Source: Lichina pygmaea (Eukaryota > Ascomycota > Lichinomycetes > Lichinales > Lichinaceae). Taken from it: a stretch of DNA of 64,000 bases. The notes below the pieces were generated by a model that saw only the letters and a list, made by a program, of their open reading frames with translations, searched no databases and was not told the DNA's origin. Made by a program: the position numbers and the translations under genes. Below are positions 46,774 through 59,743 of the stretch, piece by piece; positions within the stretch are counted from its first letter, which is position 1; every line of letters begins with the position of its first letter. Where the stretch lies: positions 2,816,914 to 2,880,913 of the forward strand of contig OY730174.1 in assembly GCA_963422465.1 (NCBI GenBank), given 5' to 3'.

Positions 46774-46865
46774 TGTTAAGGCCTAGGCCGGAACAGCCTA
46801 GGTAAGCAAGGGAGGAGTGTTAGTCATACAGAACAACATCTGACTGAACCAGTGGACAAGCAAGA

Positions 46866-47278
46866 TGTTAAGGCCCAGGCCGGAACGGCTGAGCTGACCG
46901 AAGCGAGTGTACAGAGGTACACGGAACAATGTTCACCTGACCCGGTGGACAAGGTGGACGATGTGTAACCAGCTCGTCCAGCTCGTCCACAGGAACAATG
47001 TTCACCCGACCCGGTGGACAAGGTGGACGATGTGTAACCAGCTCGTCCAGCTTGTCCACGCAGAAAGCTGATACCCCTCGGGAGGACCCCCCCCCCTCAG
47101 GCTCCTGTATATAAGAACCCAGATAGCCGGAGAGAATAGCTCTCCAGGCTGAACGCACATTACGAGCGACAATAGCAAGAGAGTTACCCCACTTGCTATT
47201 CATCTATTGAGTCCCTGCCCTCCTCAGTCAAAGACAGGACCACCCACATTCTGTGTGAATGTGGACTGGCCTTTAACA
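46866..47278 (+). repeat. E3 5' LTR
   Basis: 413 bp, ends TGTTAA...TTAACA, a perfect 6-bp terminal inverted repeat. It holds two copies of a ~66-bp unit (46920-47060) with an imperfect inverted repeat of GTGGAC and GTCCAC. A TGTATATAAG box at about 47105 is a plausible TATA element. Confidence 0.92.
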
Positions 47279-50200
47279 GTTTCAGCCTCTAACACATAGG
47301 ACACCGGCTCAATACGATGGCAGATCCACGCAGCCCTACCCCTTCGCAGGCAGGCCAACCTCGGGCTGCGCCTCAGGCGCAAGCCCAGGAACCACCTGTC
47401 CCTACCACCCTCACCTTACCTCCAAAGCCGTTGAAGGTAGGTACACCGAAGAGGTACGATGGATCACGAGGGGGATTGGAATTATTCTTCTCTCAGCTTG
47501 AGCTTTACTACGGATTCAACACCGCACAATTCCCTACGGAACAGGAGAAGGTGCTGTTCACAGCTTCCTACCTGGACGGACCGACATTTGCCTGGTTCAA
47601 TGTCTACCTACAAGACTTCCTCGACAACAAGGAAGACCCCTCTAGCATGGAGACCATGACACGGCAGATCATTGGGAGATTCTCTACCTTCAAGACCCAG
47701 ATGAAGAAGACCTTCGGGGTCATTGATGAAGAACGAGATGCGGAACGAAAGCTCCAAGCACTACGGCAGACAGGGTCAGCATCAGACTTCGCGGCGAAGT
47801 TCCAACAGCTGTCAGTGAGGACACAATGGGGAGACAGTGCCTTGACGGCACTATTCTACCAAGCTCTCAAGGAACAAGTCAAGGATGACATCGCACGAGG
47901 AGACCGACCCACCGACCTTGAGGATATGATTGACACAGCGGTACGCATCGACGACCGACAGTTCGAACAAGAACTCGAGAAGCGAGGCAAGCATGCAAGG
48001 CCATGGGGTAAAAAGACAGCGCCAGCACAAGACAAGTACGGCTTGACACCCATGGAGATCGATGCAACAACACCACAGGCAACAAAGAAGAAAGAAACAC
48101 GGAAGTGTTACAATTGCCAGAAGGTAGGACACCTCGCAGCCAACTGCCAAAGCAAGAAGAAGAAAGAAGGCAAGGGTAAGCAGTTGAATGCCACCGGTGC
48201 CTGGAAAGGCAAGGGTATTCAGGAGCCACCGAGAGCCCCCAGAGGCATGCTACCCATGAACCGGTCAGAAGCAACACTCCTCAGACAGGAGGACAATCTC
48301 AGACAGCACATCGAAAGACTGGAGAACAATCTGCAGAGGTCACTGGAGGACCTGCACACAATCCAAGACCAGATCAATAAGGTTCATTGGGAGGATGACC
48401 TGATCTCCGAATTCGACACAACAGACTACAAGATTGACATAACCGGCATGCCACCAATTCCCGAGACACCACTACTCCGACAACAGGATGCGACCTTGTC
48501 GGAGGACGGCGAAGCAAGAGTGACACGATGGGTGGACGACACCATCAGCATCTCACAGCCCCGAGACATCGCAGCGCAAGTGGACCTTCACCAGGCTACG
48601 ACACCAGCCTGCGGACGTCCTTATTGGAAAGGATGTGAGGACCACCACTGCAAGGAACATCTCCTAGAGAAAAGGAGAAGGCACTACTTCCCTGGCCCAG
48701 AATACCACAAGAAAGCCTGGAGCATCAAGCACCAGCTAAGCCAGCAAGGGAAAGAACGCGATGATTGCGGAGAAGACGCATGGGAGCTATGCTTCACCGA
48801 AAAATGCGAAAGACACGTGACAGAACGCCAGGCTCAGGGCCTTGGTTGTTCAAAAAACTAGCAGTGCTCTTCAAATCCGGAGTCGGAAGAGCAGGCAAGA
48901 CAACACTCCGGAGAGAAGGGGTCGAGCAGAGCCTCGACGCGACAGCCTGCAGTCCGCATTTTCGCATCAAGATGAGAGTCAACAGGCATCTGACAAACGC
49001 CATGATCGACTCTGGAGCTACTGGCAACTTCATGTCAGAAAGTTTCGCCAGGAAGCACAAGATCCCGACTCAGGAAAAGAGGAATCCATACCAACTAACG
49101 GTAGTGGACGGGACACCACTCTCCAACGACCAAGGACGAGTGACGAAGGAGACCAAGAACCTACGACTGTGTGTCGACAGTACGACAATCGGATCAGAAG
49201 AATTCGACTTGGTCCAGATACCACATGAAGTTATATTGGGTCTTCCGTGGTTGGAAAGTCAAAACCCAAGGATCGACTGGAAAAGAAGGCACCTAGTCTT
49301 TCCGAAGAGGAGTCTGGCAACTCGAGCAGAGCCAGAGAAAGTGAGAATCAAAGAGATCTCATATGCAGGGTGGAAGAAGCACCACCGGCGAGGGCGAGCC
49401 TATGTGGCTTGGATGAAGCCCTGAAACCATCAACTTTGCACCACGCATGACGCCATGGGCGAGACTCAGGCACCGCAGCTGCCAAGTGAGTATAAAGACT
49501 ACCAGGAGATGTTTGGTGAGGAAGTGGTCGCGACGCTACCAGAACACCAAGAGTGGGATCACGAAATTCCGCTGGAAGACAGAAAGAAACCCACACATAG
49601 CCCTATTTACGCTCTATCAGCAAAGGAGCTTGAGGCCTTAAGAGATTACCTGGACGAGAACCTAGCGAAAGGGTTCATAAGACCTTCAACATCACCGGCC
49701 GGATACCCGATATTGTTTGTGCCAAAGAAAGACGGCAAATTACGACTGTGTGTCGACTACCGGCAGCTCAATGCGATCACGATTAAGAATCGCTACCCGC
49801 TACCGTTAATATCGGAAATCCAGGACTGAATCCAAGGAGCCAAGTGGTTTACCAAATTCAACATCCGAGGCGCTTTCAACCTGGTTAGGATGAAAGATGG
49901 CGAAGAATGGAAGACAGTCTTTCGTACGAGGTACGGGCATTACGAGTATACTGTTATGCCATTCGGCCTTACGAATGCACCGGCGACGTTCCAATCACTC
50001 ATTAACGCCATCCTCCGACAATACCTGGATATATTTGTTACCGCTTATATCGACGATGTCTTGGTCTACACCAATGGAACCCTGGAGGAGCACAGACAGC
50101 ATGTCAAGAAGATCCTACATGCGCTCCAAGAAGCAGGAATGAGGTTACGCCTTGATAAGAGCGTCTTCCACGTGAAAGAAGTAGAATATTTGGGGTCGAT

Positions 50201-52227
50201 CCTGACAACAGAAGGAATCCGCATGGACGATACAAAGATCACGGCAGTACGAGACTGGCCAACACCCAAAAACCTCAAAGAAGTCCAATCCTTCCTGGGA
50301 TTTGCGAACTTCTACCGACGATTCATCAAGGAGTACTCGAGGACAGCAGCACCCTTGACTGAACTAACAAAGAAGGAAGAAACCTTCACATGGGGGAACA
50401 GCCAAGAGAGAGCGTTCCAGGAGCTGAAAGAGAAGTTCACCTCCGCACCCATACTGGCATCATTTGATCCCGGACGGTGGATCATCATGGAGACGGATGC
50501 CTCGGACCAAGCACTTGGATCTTGCTTGTGTCAACCAGACGCCGAAAACTGCCTACACCCTGTCGCATACTGATCGAGAAAGTTCTCTGGCCCAGAACTC
50601 AGGTACGATGTTCACGACAAGGAGTTGTTAGCGATTGTCGACGCATTCCAGGAGTGGAGACCTTACCTGGAAGGAGCAAAGTACACAGTGGACGTGTACT
50701 CAGACCACAAGAATTTGGCTTACTTCACGACGACGAAGAAGCTAAACAGACGACAAGTCCGATGGGCGGAGCTTTTAGCTTCATACGACTTCCAGATCTT
50801 CTATTGAAAAGGATCAGAAAACGCACGAGCGGACGCGCTTAGCAGGCGGCCTGATATGACGACAGACGACACGACAGAAGAGCGCCCAATCCTAGCGACA
50901 AAAGGACAAACTCTGGTCTATGCTCAACCTCAGTTAGCGAAAACTGAAGAAATGGGTGCACTCCTGACCCTAGGCCACAACGTTGCGGCCACAAACAAGG
51001 AAGAAGTGCCAGAGAGCGCACAAGAGGACGTGATTTGACAACATCATGATGGACCTCTACACGGACATCCTGGGCGAGACAAGACCCTGGAAAAGATCCG
51101 GAGACGTTACCACTTCAACGGAATGAAGCGGAAAGTGATGGAATTTATTCGCAACTGCGAAGAGTGTGCGAAAAACAAACCATCACGCCACAAACCCTAT
51201 GGAGAGAGTCAACAAATGGACCTCCCAGAAGCGGCTTGGGATACTATCACAATAGATTTTGTGGTGAAGCTGCCGAGGTCAGAGGACCCGGTAACAAAGG
51301 TGAAATATGACAGTATCTTGGTGGTTGTTGACAAACTCACCAAATACGCTCACCTGATCCTGTGGCGAGAGACAGGAACAGCGAGCGAACTCGCCAATGT
51401 CCTACTCAAAGAATTGGTTAGCCAGCGAGGGCTACCCACAAAGATTATCTCAGATCGAGACAAACTCTTCACCTCGAAATTCTGGAACACGTGGACAAGA
51501 CAGCTAGGGATAGACACGAGGATGTCTACTGCCTACCATCCACAAACAGACAGACAAACTGAGAGAACAAACCAGACGATGGAACAGTATCTACGCCACT
51601 ACGTCAACCACCGACAGGATGATTGGGTAGAACTGCTACCAATGGCTCAGTTTGCGTACAACGATCAGCAACACAGCGTGACAGGCATGACGCCGTTCTT
51701 TGCGAACTACGGCAGAAACCCCCGCTGGGAAGTGATGGCGGCTGGAAGTGGCACTTCAACAAACATCGAAAAACTCACTGCTATGCATGAGGAAATGAAG
51801 ACTGCAATTGAATCCGCACAAAAGACAACAAGCCACCGCCTAAACAGCAAAAGGTTGAAGGGACCAACCCTGGAGAGGGGGGATAAGGTCTATTTGTCAA
51901 CAAAAAACCTGCGCTCGAAGCGACTGAGCAAAAAGCTGGATCATGTACGAATCGGACTGTTTGAGATTGAGAAGCGCACTGGAGAAATCAACTACCGACT
52001 GAGACTGCCAAAAAAGGCACGGATACACCGAGTATTCCATGTCTCGCTGCTCGAGCCAGCACCCAGCGACGCAGCAATCGAAACAGAATAGCACTTCGAG
52101 GATGACGAAGAAGAGCACGATGTCGAAAGAATCCTAGACAGCCGGAGAAGCGGACGGAAAATCAAATACCTGGTCAAGTGGTTAGGGTATGACAATGAGG
52201 AGAACTCGTGGGAACCCACCGAGAACT

Positions 52228-52758
52228 TCAGCCCTGCGACAAACAAGAAACTGCGGAGTTTCCACCGACAAAACCCGCAGAAGCCAGGATCGATGGAGAC
52301 AAAGGCCCGAGAGAAGCCAAAGCCTCCGAAGAGAAGAAGTCCTCCAAAGGCGGCGGGGACTCCACACGCGTAGCCTCCTGCTCGAGATCCTCCTGATCCT
52401 CGATCGCAGCAAGCTCACGCTTGATGGCCTCACCCTCCTTCTTGGACAACACACCCAACTGACGATGGAGACGAAGTTTGCGAGGAAGGAGAACAGACTC
52501 CTGCTCCTCGATCTCCTTCAGTTGAGCCTCGAGCTGAGTGCGCTCAAGCTCCATCTTCTCCCACTCCGACTCCGCGAGATGGAGATCGCAACGGCGACCC
52601 TTCTCAAGGCACCGACCGCAAAATGTGGACTCTGAACTGACGACACACTTGGCACGGTCACGACGACATGCGCTGCATGAAACTTTGGATACCTTGCCCA
52701 TCTTGCCAACACGAGAACCGAGGACTCCACGATGATTACAACAAGATGTCCGGGTCAT
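52228..52758 (-). CDS. Antisense Zn(II)2Cys6 ORF of E3
   Basis: 176 residues, reading against the element and starting 53 bp inside the 3' LTR. Cys at 28, 31, 38, 47, 50 and 57 gives C-X2-C-X6-C-X8-C-X2-C-X6-C, an exact GAL4-type Zn2Cys6 pattern with basic residues between (CRRDRAKC). Residues ~60-130 are rich in Glu, Leu and Lys and look coiled-coil forming, as expected for a dimerisation segment; an acidic/Pro/Ser-rich tail follows, of the kind seen in activation domains. Its 3' end overlaps the sense chromodomain ORF tail to tail by about 145 bp. The frame is open throughout. I do not know a described retrotransposon protein of this type. Confidence 0.65.
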   Translation of the reverse strand: MTRTSCCNHRGVLGSRVGKMGKVSKVSCSACRRDRAKCVVSSESTFCGRCLEKGRRCDLHLAESEWEKMELERTQLEAQLKEIEEQESVLLPRKLRLHRQLGVLSKKEGEAIKRELAAIEDQEDLEQEATRVESPPPLEDFFSSEALASLGPLSPSILASAGFVGGNSAVSCLSQG

Positions 52759-52810
52759 GGTAAGAGAAGCGAGAGGATCTGGGGACAGAACCTTTGGAGG
52801 GAGGGGATAG

Positions 52811-53223
52811 TGTTAAGGCCCAGGCCGGAACGGCTGAGCTGACCGAAGCGAGTGTACAGAGGTACACGGAACAATGTTCACCCGACCTGGTGGACAAGGT
52901 GGACGATGTGTAACCAGCTCGTCCAGCTCGTCCACAGGAACAATGTTCACCCGACCCGGTGGACGAGGTGGACGATGTGTAACCAGCTTGTCCAGCTCGT
53001 CCACGCAGAAAGCTGATACCCCTCGGGAGGACCCCCCCCCCTCAGGCTCCTGTATATAAGAACCCAGATAGCTGGAGAGAATAGCTCTCCAGGCTGAACG
53101 CACATTACAAGCGACAATAGCAAGAGAGTTACCCCACTTGCTATTCATCTATTGAGTCCCTGCCCTCCTCGGTCGAAGACAGGACCACCCACATTCTGTG
53201 TGAACGTGGACTGGCCTTTAACA
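52811..53223 (+). repeat. E3 3' LTR
   Basis: 413 bp, the same length as the 5' LTR, with the same two-unit array. Confidence 0.92.
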
Positions 53224-53228
53224 CAAGA

Positions 53229-53596
53229 GCTAAGTGAGGAGCTCATCCGGTGGACAAGCAGGAGCTAAGTGAGGAGCTTGTCCGGTGGACGAGCAGAAGC
53301 TAAGTGAGGAGCTTGTCCAGTGGACAAGCAGAAGCTAAGCGAGGAGCTTGTCCACACAAAAGGATGATACCCCTCGGAGAAGACCTCCCCCCCTAGGGCA
53401 TCTGTATAAAGACCACCCAAAGAGCCCGGAGGGATTAGCTCTCCAGACTGAACACACATACACACATCGTACTGAGACAATAGTACAGAGAGAGTTCTCT
53501 ATCTGTCTATTCCTCTATCAAGTCCCTGTCTAGAATCCACCCTGTGAAGCAACAGACTATACTAGTTTCTGGGTGAACCCAGTCCGACCTTTAACA
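53229..53596 (+). repeat. E4 5' LTR, main piece (first 92 bp at 46774-46865)
   Basis: The LTR begins TGTTAAGG at 46774 and ends TTTAACA at 53596; E3 sits in it. Its upstream part (53229-53355) has about four copies of a ~35-bp unit with the dyad CTTGTCC-AGT-GGACAAG or close variants. The TGTATAAAGACC box at about 53402 may be the TATA element. Confidence 0.85.
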
Positions 53597-54043
53597 GTTT
53601 CAGCCTCTAACATATAGGACACTGACTTGATACGATAGTGGATCCACAAAGCCCTACCCCTTCCCAGGTGGCTCAAGCCCAGGCTGCTCAGGCAGCTCAG
53701 GCTCAGGCTGTCCAGGCAGCACCTATTGTTAACCTACCCCTGAAGTCCTTGAAGGTAGGTGCCCTGAAGAGGTACAATAGATCCAGGGGAGGACTGGAGT
53801 TGTTCTTCTCACAACTGGAGCTCTACTATAGGTTCAACACAGCCCAGTTCCTGACAGACCAGGAGAAGGTGCTATTCACAGCCTCCTACCTGGAAGGACC
53901 AGTCTTCACTTGGTTCAACGTCTACTTAAGAGATTACCTAGACAATCAGGCAGACCCCAAGAAGCAAGAAGACAATACCTGACAGGTTATAGGAAGCTTG
54001 AAAACTTTTAAGACAGCTATGAGAAAGATGTTTGGGATTCTTG

Positions 54044-54681
54044 TGTTGCAGTCTGTACTGTGCTGTCCTAACCGAGTATAGGATTAAGGGTGAGATGTGG
54101 AAGGTGGGTTGGTTCTTACAGGAGAGGAGTGTCAAGGAGTGCGAAGGGGTTTGGTGGAACATAGTGGTGGTGACACCTGATCAATAGCTTTGTACAAAAG
54201 GATTGTATTGAAGTAGATCTAGTTGTCTGGATCACAACATGAGTTGAAGACAATTGTTCCATAAGGGAACTATTGCCAGACTATATAGTACTCAGTCTGT
54301 GAGCTAGGTGAGCTCTGCTCACTTTGCTCACTGTTCATGCACACTGCAGTGAGCTGGGTGAGCTCTGCTCACTTTGCTCACTTGTTCATGCACACTGCGG
54401 TGAGCTGGGCAAGCTCTGCTCACTTTGCTCACTTGTTCATGCATGCTGCGGTGAGCTGGGCAAACTCTGCTCACTTTGCTCACTTGTTCATGCATGCTGT
54501 GGCAAGCTGGGCAAGCTCTGCTCACTTTGCTCACACATATGCATACTGCGGCAAGCAACCCCTGGTCAGTCTCGCTGGTCACGTGACTGCTTCCAGTGTT
54601 ATGCAGCCTGGTACTTCTGTCGAGTATCCTGTCTGCTGCTTTCTGTGAGTATAAAGACTGTGTTCCTCCTGGGTTATAACA
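54044..54681 (-). repeat. E5 3' LTR
   Basis: 638 bp. It has an expanded array of about five units (54305-54545), many with one arm of the dyad altered. Confidence 0.9.
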
Positions 54682-54724
54682 CTATCCTCCTCTCCATCTT
54701 TCATCATCTTGATGAAACCTGGTC

Positions 54725-55129
54725 ATGTCTCCGAAGTCATGTGCGACTGTTAGCCAAACTCAGCTTGCTGCTCAAATCTGCAATCAGGGTTTTGTTTCAC
54801 GTACACCCTGCAACTTTTGTGTTCTTTGTGGTTGTCTGTGCTTCCAGATGCCAGGGGAAGATGATAAGTTGAAATGTGCTGCGTGCACTCAGCACAGGAG
54901 GTCTAGTGTCTTGGTGTCCTGGGAATCTCTGAACATATCCCAGGACAACCTTTGTGAGAATATGGCTGCTGAAGAGGCAACACATGACACACTCTTTGAA
55001 CAACTTGCCACAGTGCAAGTTTGTCTGTCTCAGAAACAGAAGGTGTTGGAAGGTGCTGAAGTCTGTGCAAGGCAGAAGCTTCAGTGTCTGGTGAAAGAGA
55101 TAGAGTCGGATAGTGAGGATTTGACTTGA
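54725..55129 (+). CDS. Antisense Zn(II)2Cys6 ORF of E5
   Basis: 134 residues, the longest family I version, starting 43 bp inside the 3' LTR exactly as in E1. It has the same N-terminus (KSCATVSQTQLAAQIC), the Cys cluster region and then a helix-prone tail (FEQLATVQVCLSQKQK) ending acidic (EIESDSEDLT). It is part of a broken element. Confidence 0.5.
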   Translation: MSPKSCATVSQTQLAAQICNQGFVSRTPCNFCVLCGCLCFQMPGEDDKLKCAACTQHRRSSVLVSWESLNISQDNLCENMAAEEATHDTLFEQLATVQVCLSQKQKVLEGAEVCARQKLQCLVKEIESDSEDLT

Positions 55130-58100
55130 TCAGTCATTGACATATCCCTCCTGCAGGCCGAACTGTTCAGTCCTGCTCCTGCTGAAACTGTCGCAGAAGA
55201 AGCTGGCAGTTCGCAAGGTTCTTGAGTGGTTCCCAGGTAATCTCTGAGTCTGGGTATCCTTTCCACTTGACAAAATATTGCTAACCTTTCCTAGCCAGAA
55301 TCTGTTCAACTTTGAACTCTTGTTCTTCTTCAGGTTGATAATGAAATGTTTCCTGTAAGGGTATGCTCTGGTTGGCTGGTTCAATCATCAATATATGAAA
55401 GTTTGGATAGACTCTGGCATCCCTTGGTAGTTATATCTTGATGTTGACTGGTCCTGTTTTCTCTTCAACTGAAAATAGTCTGACCTTGATGTTGTCAAGT
55501 TTCTTTATCTTTGGCTTTTTTGTTTTCCAATTTTTTGTGAGGAGGTAGACTTTATCCCCCTTCTTTAGCTGAGGTGCCATTTTTGATTTTTTGTCTATTT
55601 GACACTATTTTTTCTGAGATCTCTTGAAGGTAGTGCCTCATCATCATGTGTGTTTGTTGTAGGAGCTTGTCATGTTGGAGTACTTTCTCCATGTTTGGTG
55701 AAGCTCTGCTTGGCATTCTGATGTTTGTGTGTCATCCAAAATTAGCAAAGAATAGTGATTCCTTTGTTGAGTCTGATCTGTGCTGGTTGATTGCCAGCTG
55801 TGCCACTGGTAATAACTATACCCAATTACTGTGGGTCTGGTTGATGTAATACTGCAAATAAGTCTCCAGGACTTGGTTTGCTCACTCTGTCTGGCTGTCA
55901 GTTTGTGGGTGGTAGGCTGTAGACATCTTGGGTTTTGTTCCCATGGCTGCACTGATTGTTTTCTAGTAGTTGGATGTGAAGAGTTTGTCTCTGTCAGTAA
56001 TGACTGTGATTGGAACTCTGTGGTCCCTGACTAATCTGTCCAGTAAGAGGTGTCCCAACTGTTCTGCTGTGTGAGTTTCCTTAAATAGTACTACTATTAG
56101 GTATTTTATGAATCTGTCCACAATCACTATAATCAAGTTGTAGTTGATTCCTGTGACTAGGTCTTTGGACTTGGGTAGCTTTGTGATGAAGTCTATTGAC
56201 ATGTCTTCCCAAGAGCCTCTTGGTATCATGTTTGGGTGTCCTTCTCTATATGGCTTATGTCTTCCGTGTTTGTTTTTCTGGCACAGTAGATATTTGCTGA
56301 TGTAGCTTGTGACATGTTGTCAGAGATTGATGACATTGTTCCCTGCCTGTTAGATAAGGTCTGTGGTTTTAGTGATTCCTGGGTGACTATGTGCTGGATT
56401 ATCATAGTAGTTTCTTATTAGTTCTTCAGTATCTTCTGCTGTGAGCTTGTTGATCTGTGGTTGAGGTACCAGGTTTCCTTACTGGTCCTGCTGTAAGATC
56501 ATTCCTTGGTGTTCATCATCTTCCATGTGGTCTTTTTGTTGGCTTAGTGCATCTGCTCTCCTATTGTCTTGTCCGGGGGTGTACAAGATCTTGAACTTGT
56601 GTTGCCCTAGGAGTTCAGCCTATCTGACTTGCTGTCTGTTCAGCTTCTTGGTTGTTGTGAACGTTGTCAGATTCTTGTGGTCTGTGAGAATAGTGAGTTC
56701 AGAACTGCTTTCTGTGTACACTCTCCAGTGTTCAAGTGTGTTGACGACTGCCAATAGCTCTTTGTTATAGATATTATAGTTCTGTTCCACTTGTGTTATT
56801 TTGTGTGAGTAGTAGGCAACTGGGTGCCACTTGCTGTCTGCCTGTTGGCATAGACATGCTCCCACTGCTTGATCTGAAGTGTCTGTCTTGATTTGTGTTG
56901 GTTGGCCTGTTTTGAAGTTGAGGAGAACTGGTTCCTTGGTGCAAGTGTCCTTGAGCTGTTGGAATACTTTTTGTTGTCTCTCCATCCACCAGTACTCCAT
57001 GTTCTTCTTTGTGAGTTCTGTCAGTGGTGTTGCCATCTGTGAGTAGTTCTTAATAAACTGTCAGTTAAAGTTGGCAAATCCCAGGAAGGCTTGTACTTTC
57101 TTGACTAATGTCAGTGTTGGCTATTGCTGAATCATGTTGATCTTCTCAGAGTCAATCTTGATCCCTTCAATCCCTATAATGTATCTGAGGAATTCAACTT
57201 CCAGTTTGTTGAACTCGCATTTCTTCAGGTTAAGCTTGAGCTCTACCTCTTGTAGGTATCGTAGAACATCCTTCACATGTTTGGTATATTCCTGTTACAT
57301 GTTCGAGTAGACAAGAATGTTGTCCAGGTAGGTGATAGCTGTTTAGTCCAGGTGTGCTCTGATGATGTTGTTGATCAATGCTTGACATGTTGCTGGTGTG
57401 TTTGTGAGTCCGAATAGCATAACCAGATACATGTAGTGTCTGTATCAGGTTCTGAAAGCTGTCTTCCATTCTTCTTTTTTTTTCATGCTTATCAGGTTGT
57501 ATACTTCTTTCAAGTCCAGCTTGGTGAAGATTGTAGCTTGGCTGATCCTGTCTTGCAATTTGTTCACATTTGGCAACAGATATCAGTTTTTGATAGTAAT
57601 ATTGTTGAGTTTCCTGTAATCCACACAAAGTCGAAGACTTCTGTCTTTCTTTGGTGCAAATAGTATCGGGTATCCTGCTGGTGATTGAGATTCTTGAATG
57701 AAACTCTTTTTCAGGTTTTCCTCCAGGTACTCACAAAGTACTTGGAGCTCTTTCTCTGATAACTGGTAAATTGGTCTAAATCCTGGCTCTGTCCCTGGTT
57801 GCAACTTGATCTTATAATCCCAAGGTTGGTGCTTAGACAACACTGCTGTTGTTGTCTCTTCCTGAAAGAGGTTATCATACCCAGGTCAGTACTCTTCAGG
57901 AATATCCTGAGTAGCCAACTTGACAATATCAAGGTGGATCCTTTCAGCATAGTGTCCGGTAACTATTTCTATTGGCTGCATCTTATGGTAGACTAGCTCT
58001 GTCTGTCTATTTGCCATCGCAAGCTGGTAGGGCTGCTGCTTGTGTTTCTTTCCAGTGCTGAGAGTGTTGTAGAGTTGTCTTGAAATGTAGTTTCCACTGG

Positions 58101-59743
58101 CTCCAGAATCAACAAGTGTGTATGTCCGTACTGGCATGTTGGTGTGTAGTGACACAGGCAATCGCAGGTGCTTTGTGTTGCTAGGGGTCATGTGGTTAAG
58201 CTCCTGATGTCACCCCTTGACAAGAGAGTTCAGTCTTTTCCTGATTGAAGTGTTTTTCTGCTGACTGGGCAATGGGTCCAGCTATTCCCATCAGTCCTGA
58301 GAAATCTGTTTATGAATTTGTTTTGCTGATGCTTGTCACATCCGGGTTTGAGGTAGTACTGCCAATTGTTGATGTAGCAGTTGTTGTTATTGCCTTGCTG
58401 TAGGAACATGAGGTGTTTGTGCTAATCATGTGTGTGCCCAGGGAATACGGTGTGTTTGTGTTTGTCCCAAAGGTAGATCTCACACACATCCTTCTCACAA
58501 TTGACTCAATGCTTGTGGCAGGTGGTGTGGTAGGGTGAATGTTCTCTGTACCTTTGTAGTTGTTTGTTGTAGGTGCAGTAGTGTTTTGTGCAGAACCTCC
58601 ACTGTAGTTCACTGTGCCGTAAGTTTTGTGAGTCTATACTGTAAGCATAGCTTCCTTGTGGTATTTCTTCTTTGATAGACATGGGTTTGTCTCAGTCCCT
58701 ATCAGAGGTGGTTAAGAGCTCCTGTCCCTTGTTCTGATCTGTCTGTTCTAGTAGGTCCTTGCCTCCTGATGTTGCCAGTTGGTGGGCTGCTTCAAGTGTC
58801 TGATCATAATCATCCTATTGTTTGAGAGATAGCTAAGTCTCTCCTGGTGGGTTCTCTGAGTTGATGACATTCCAGTCTCCGTCAAGCGTATTAAGTTGCT
58901 GTCAGTGCACCTTGTTCTTTGAACAAGTCTTTCACCATGTGGCCTAGCTTACCACAGGCATAGCACTTCAGTGCTTTCCCTTTTTTGTTGTTCCTTCCCT
59001 TTGTGAACCTTCCTCTGTGGTGGACTACATCTAGTTCCATGGGTGTATAGCCATATGGATCATGTGGTGGTGTCTTGTTAGGTGGCTTGTAGTGGTTGCT
59101 CACATGCCATGTGGGGTGGCTGTATCCTCTGTCGTGGTGTTTCTCCATCACTCACTTGAATAACTTGTTGTTGATGTTGATTGCTTGTGTGATGAGTTTA
59201 TCTAGTGTGTTGACTGCTTGTCTGTCAAAGGTGATCTTGTCCTTCATGTTTTCCTTGAGTCCACGTCAGTACATAACTATCAGGGTGTTGTCATCCCAGT
59301 CAGTCAGTACTGAGTATTGTTTGAACTGTGGTATACTCTGTGGCTGAGTGTTGTTGCTTGATGTGCTGGATCATTTGTATAGTCACTTTGTCTTTGTTAG
59401 ATAGTCCAAGGATCTTTTTGATCTCCTCCTTGAATCATGTCTATTTTGTCATCTATTCTGATGTGCTGTCATAGTCTCTGTTTCCTGAGAGATGTTTGTT
59501 GACATAGGGTTTGACCTATCAGTGGGCATTGCCTCTCATGTAAGTGGTTGTGAAGAGTGGCCACTTCTCTTTAGGCAGTCTTGCCTCAGGTTGGAATTGA
59601 AAGTAGACTTGAAGTTGCATGAGCCAGTTGTTGACCTTGTTCCTTTCACCATAGAACAGGTCTGGCTTGGTGACACTAATCTTTCCATCTGGGAAGTTGG
59701 GGTTGGTTGCTCCTGAGGTACTCATCCTTGAGGGTCTTCAAAG

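Larger units (their letters stand above)
46866..53223 (+). mobile_element. E3, Gypsy family II chromovirus
   Basis: The best-preserved and youngest LTR element here. It is flanked by CAAGA (46861-46865 and 53224-53228) and inserted in the 5' LTR of E4. Parts: gag (47.3-48.86 kb, open, 514 codons, zinc knuckle CYNCQKVGHLAANC), protease (about 48.95-49.4, IDSGATGNFMS), reverse transcriptase (49.5-50.25, YIDDVLVY), RNase H (50.4-50.85), integrase (51.0-51.9), chromodomain (about 52.1-52.26, YLVKWLGYDNEENSW), antisense Zn2Cys6 ORF and a purine tract (52793-52810). Gag and the protease frame overlap. It is broken, with roughly half a dozen breaks. The two 413-bp LTRs differ at about ten places (2-3 %), all transitions by my count. 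Confidence 0.92.

Noticed and set aside
54305-54545. Repetitive frame in the E5 LTR encoding His/Glu/Val/Ser-type repeats
   Set aside because: This is a translation of the LTR tandem array, found in any frame and strand of all family I LTRs, not a gene.
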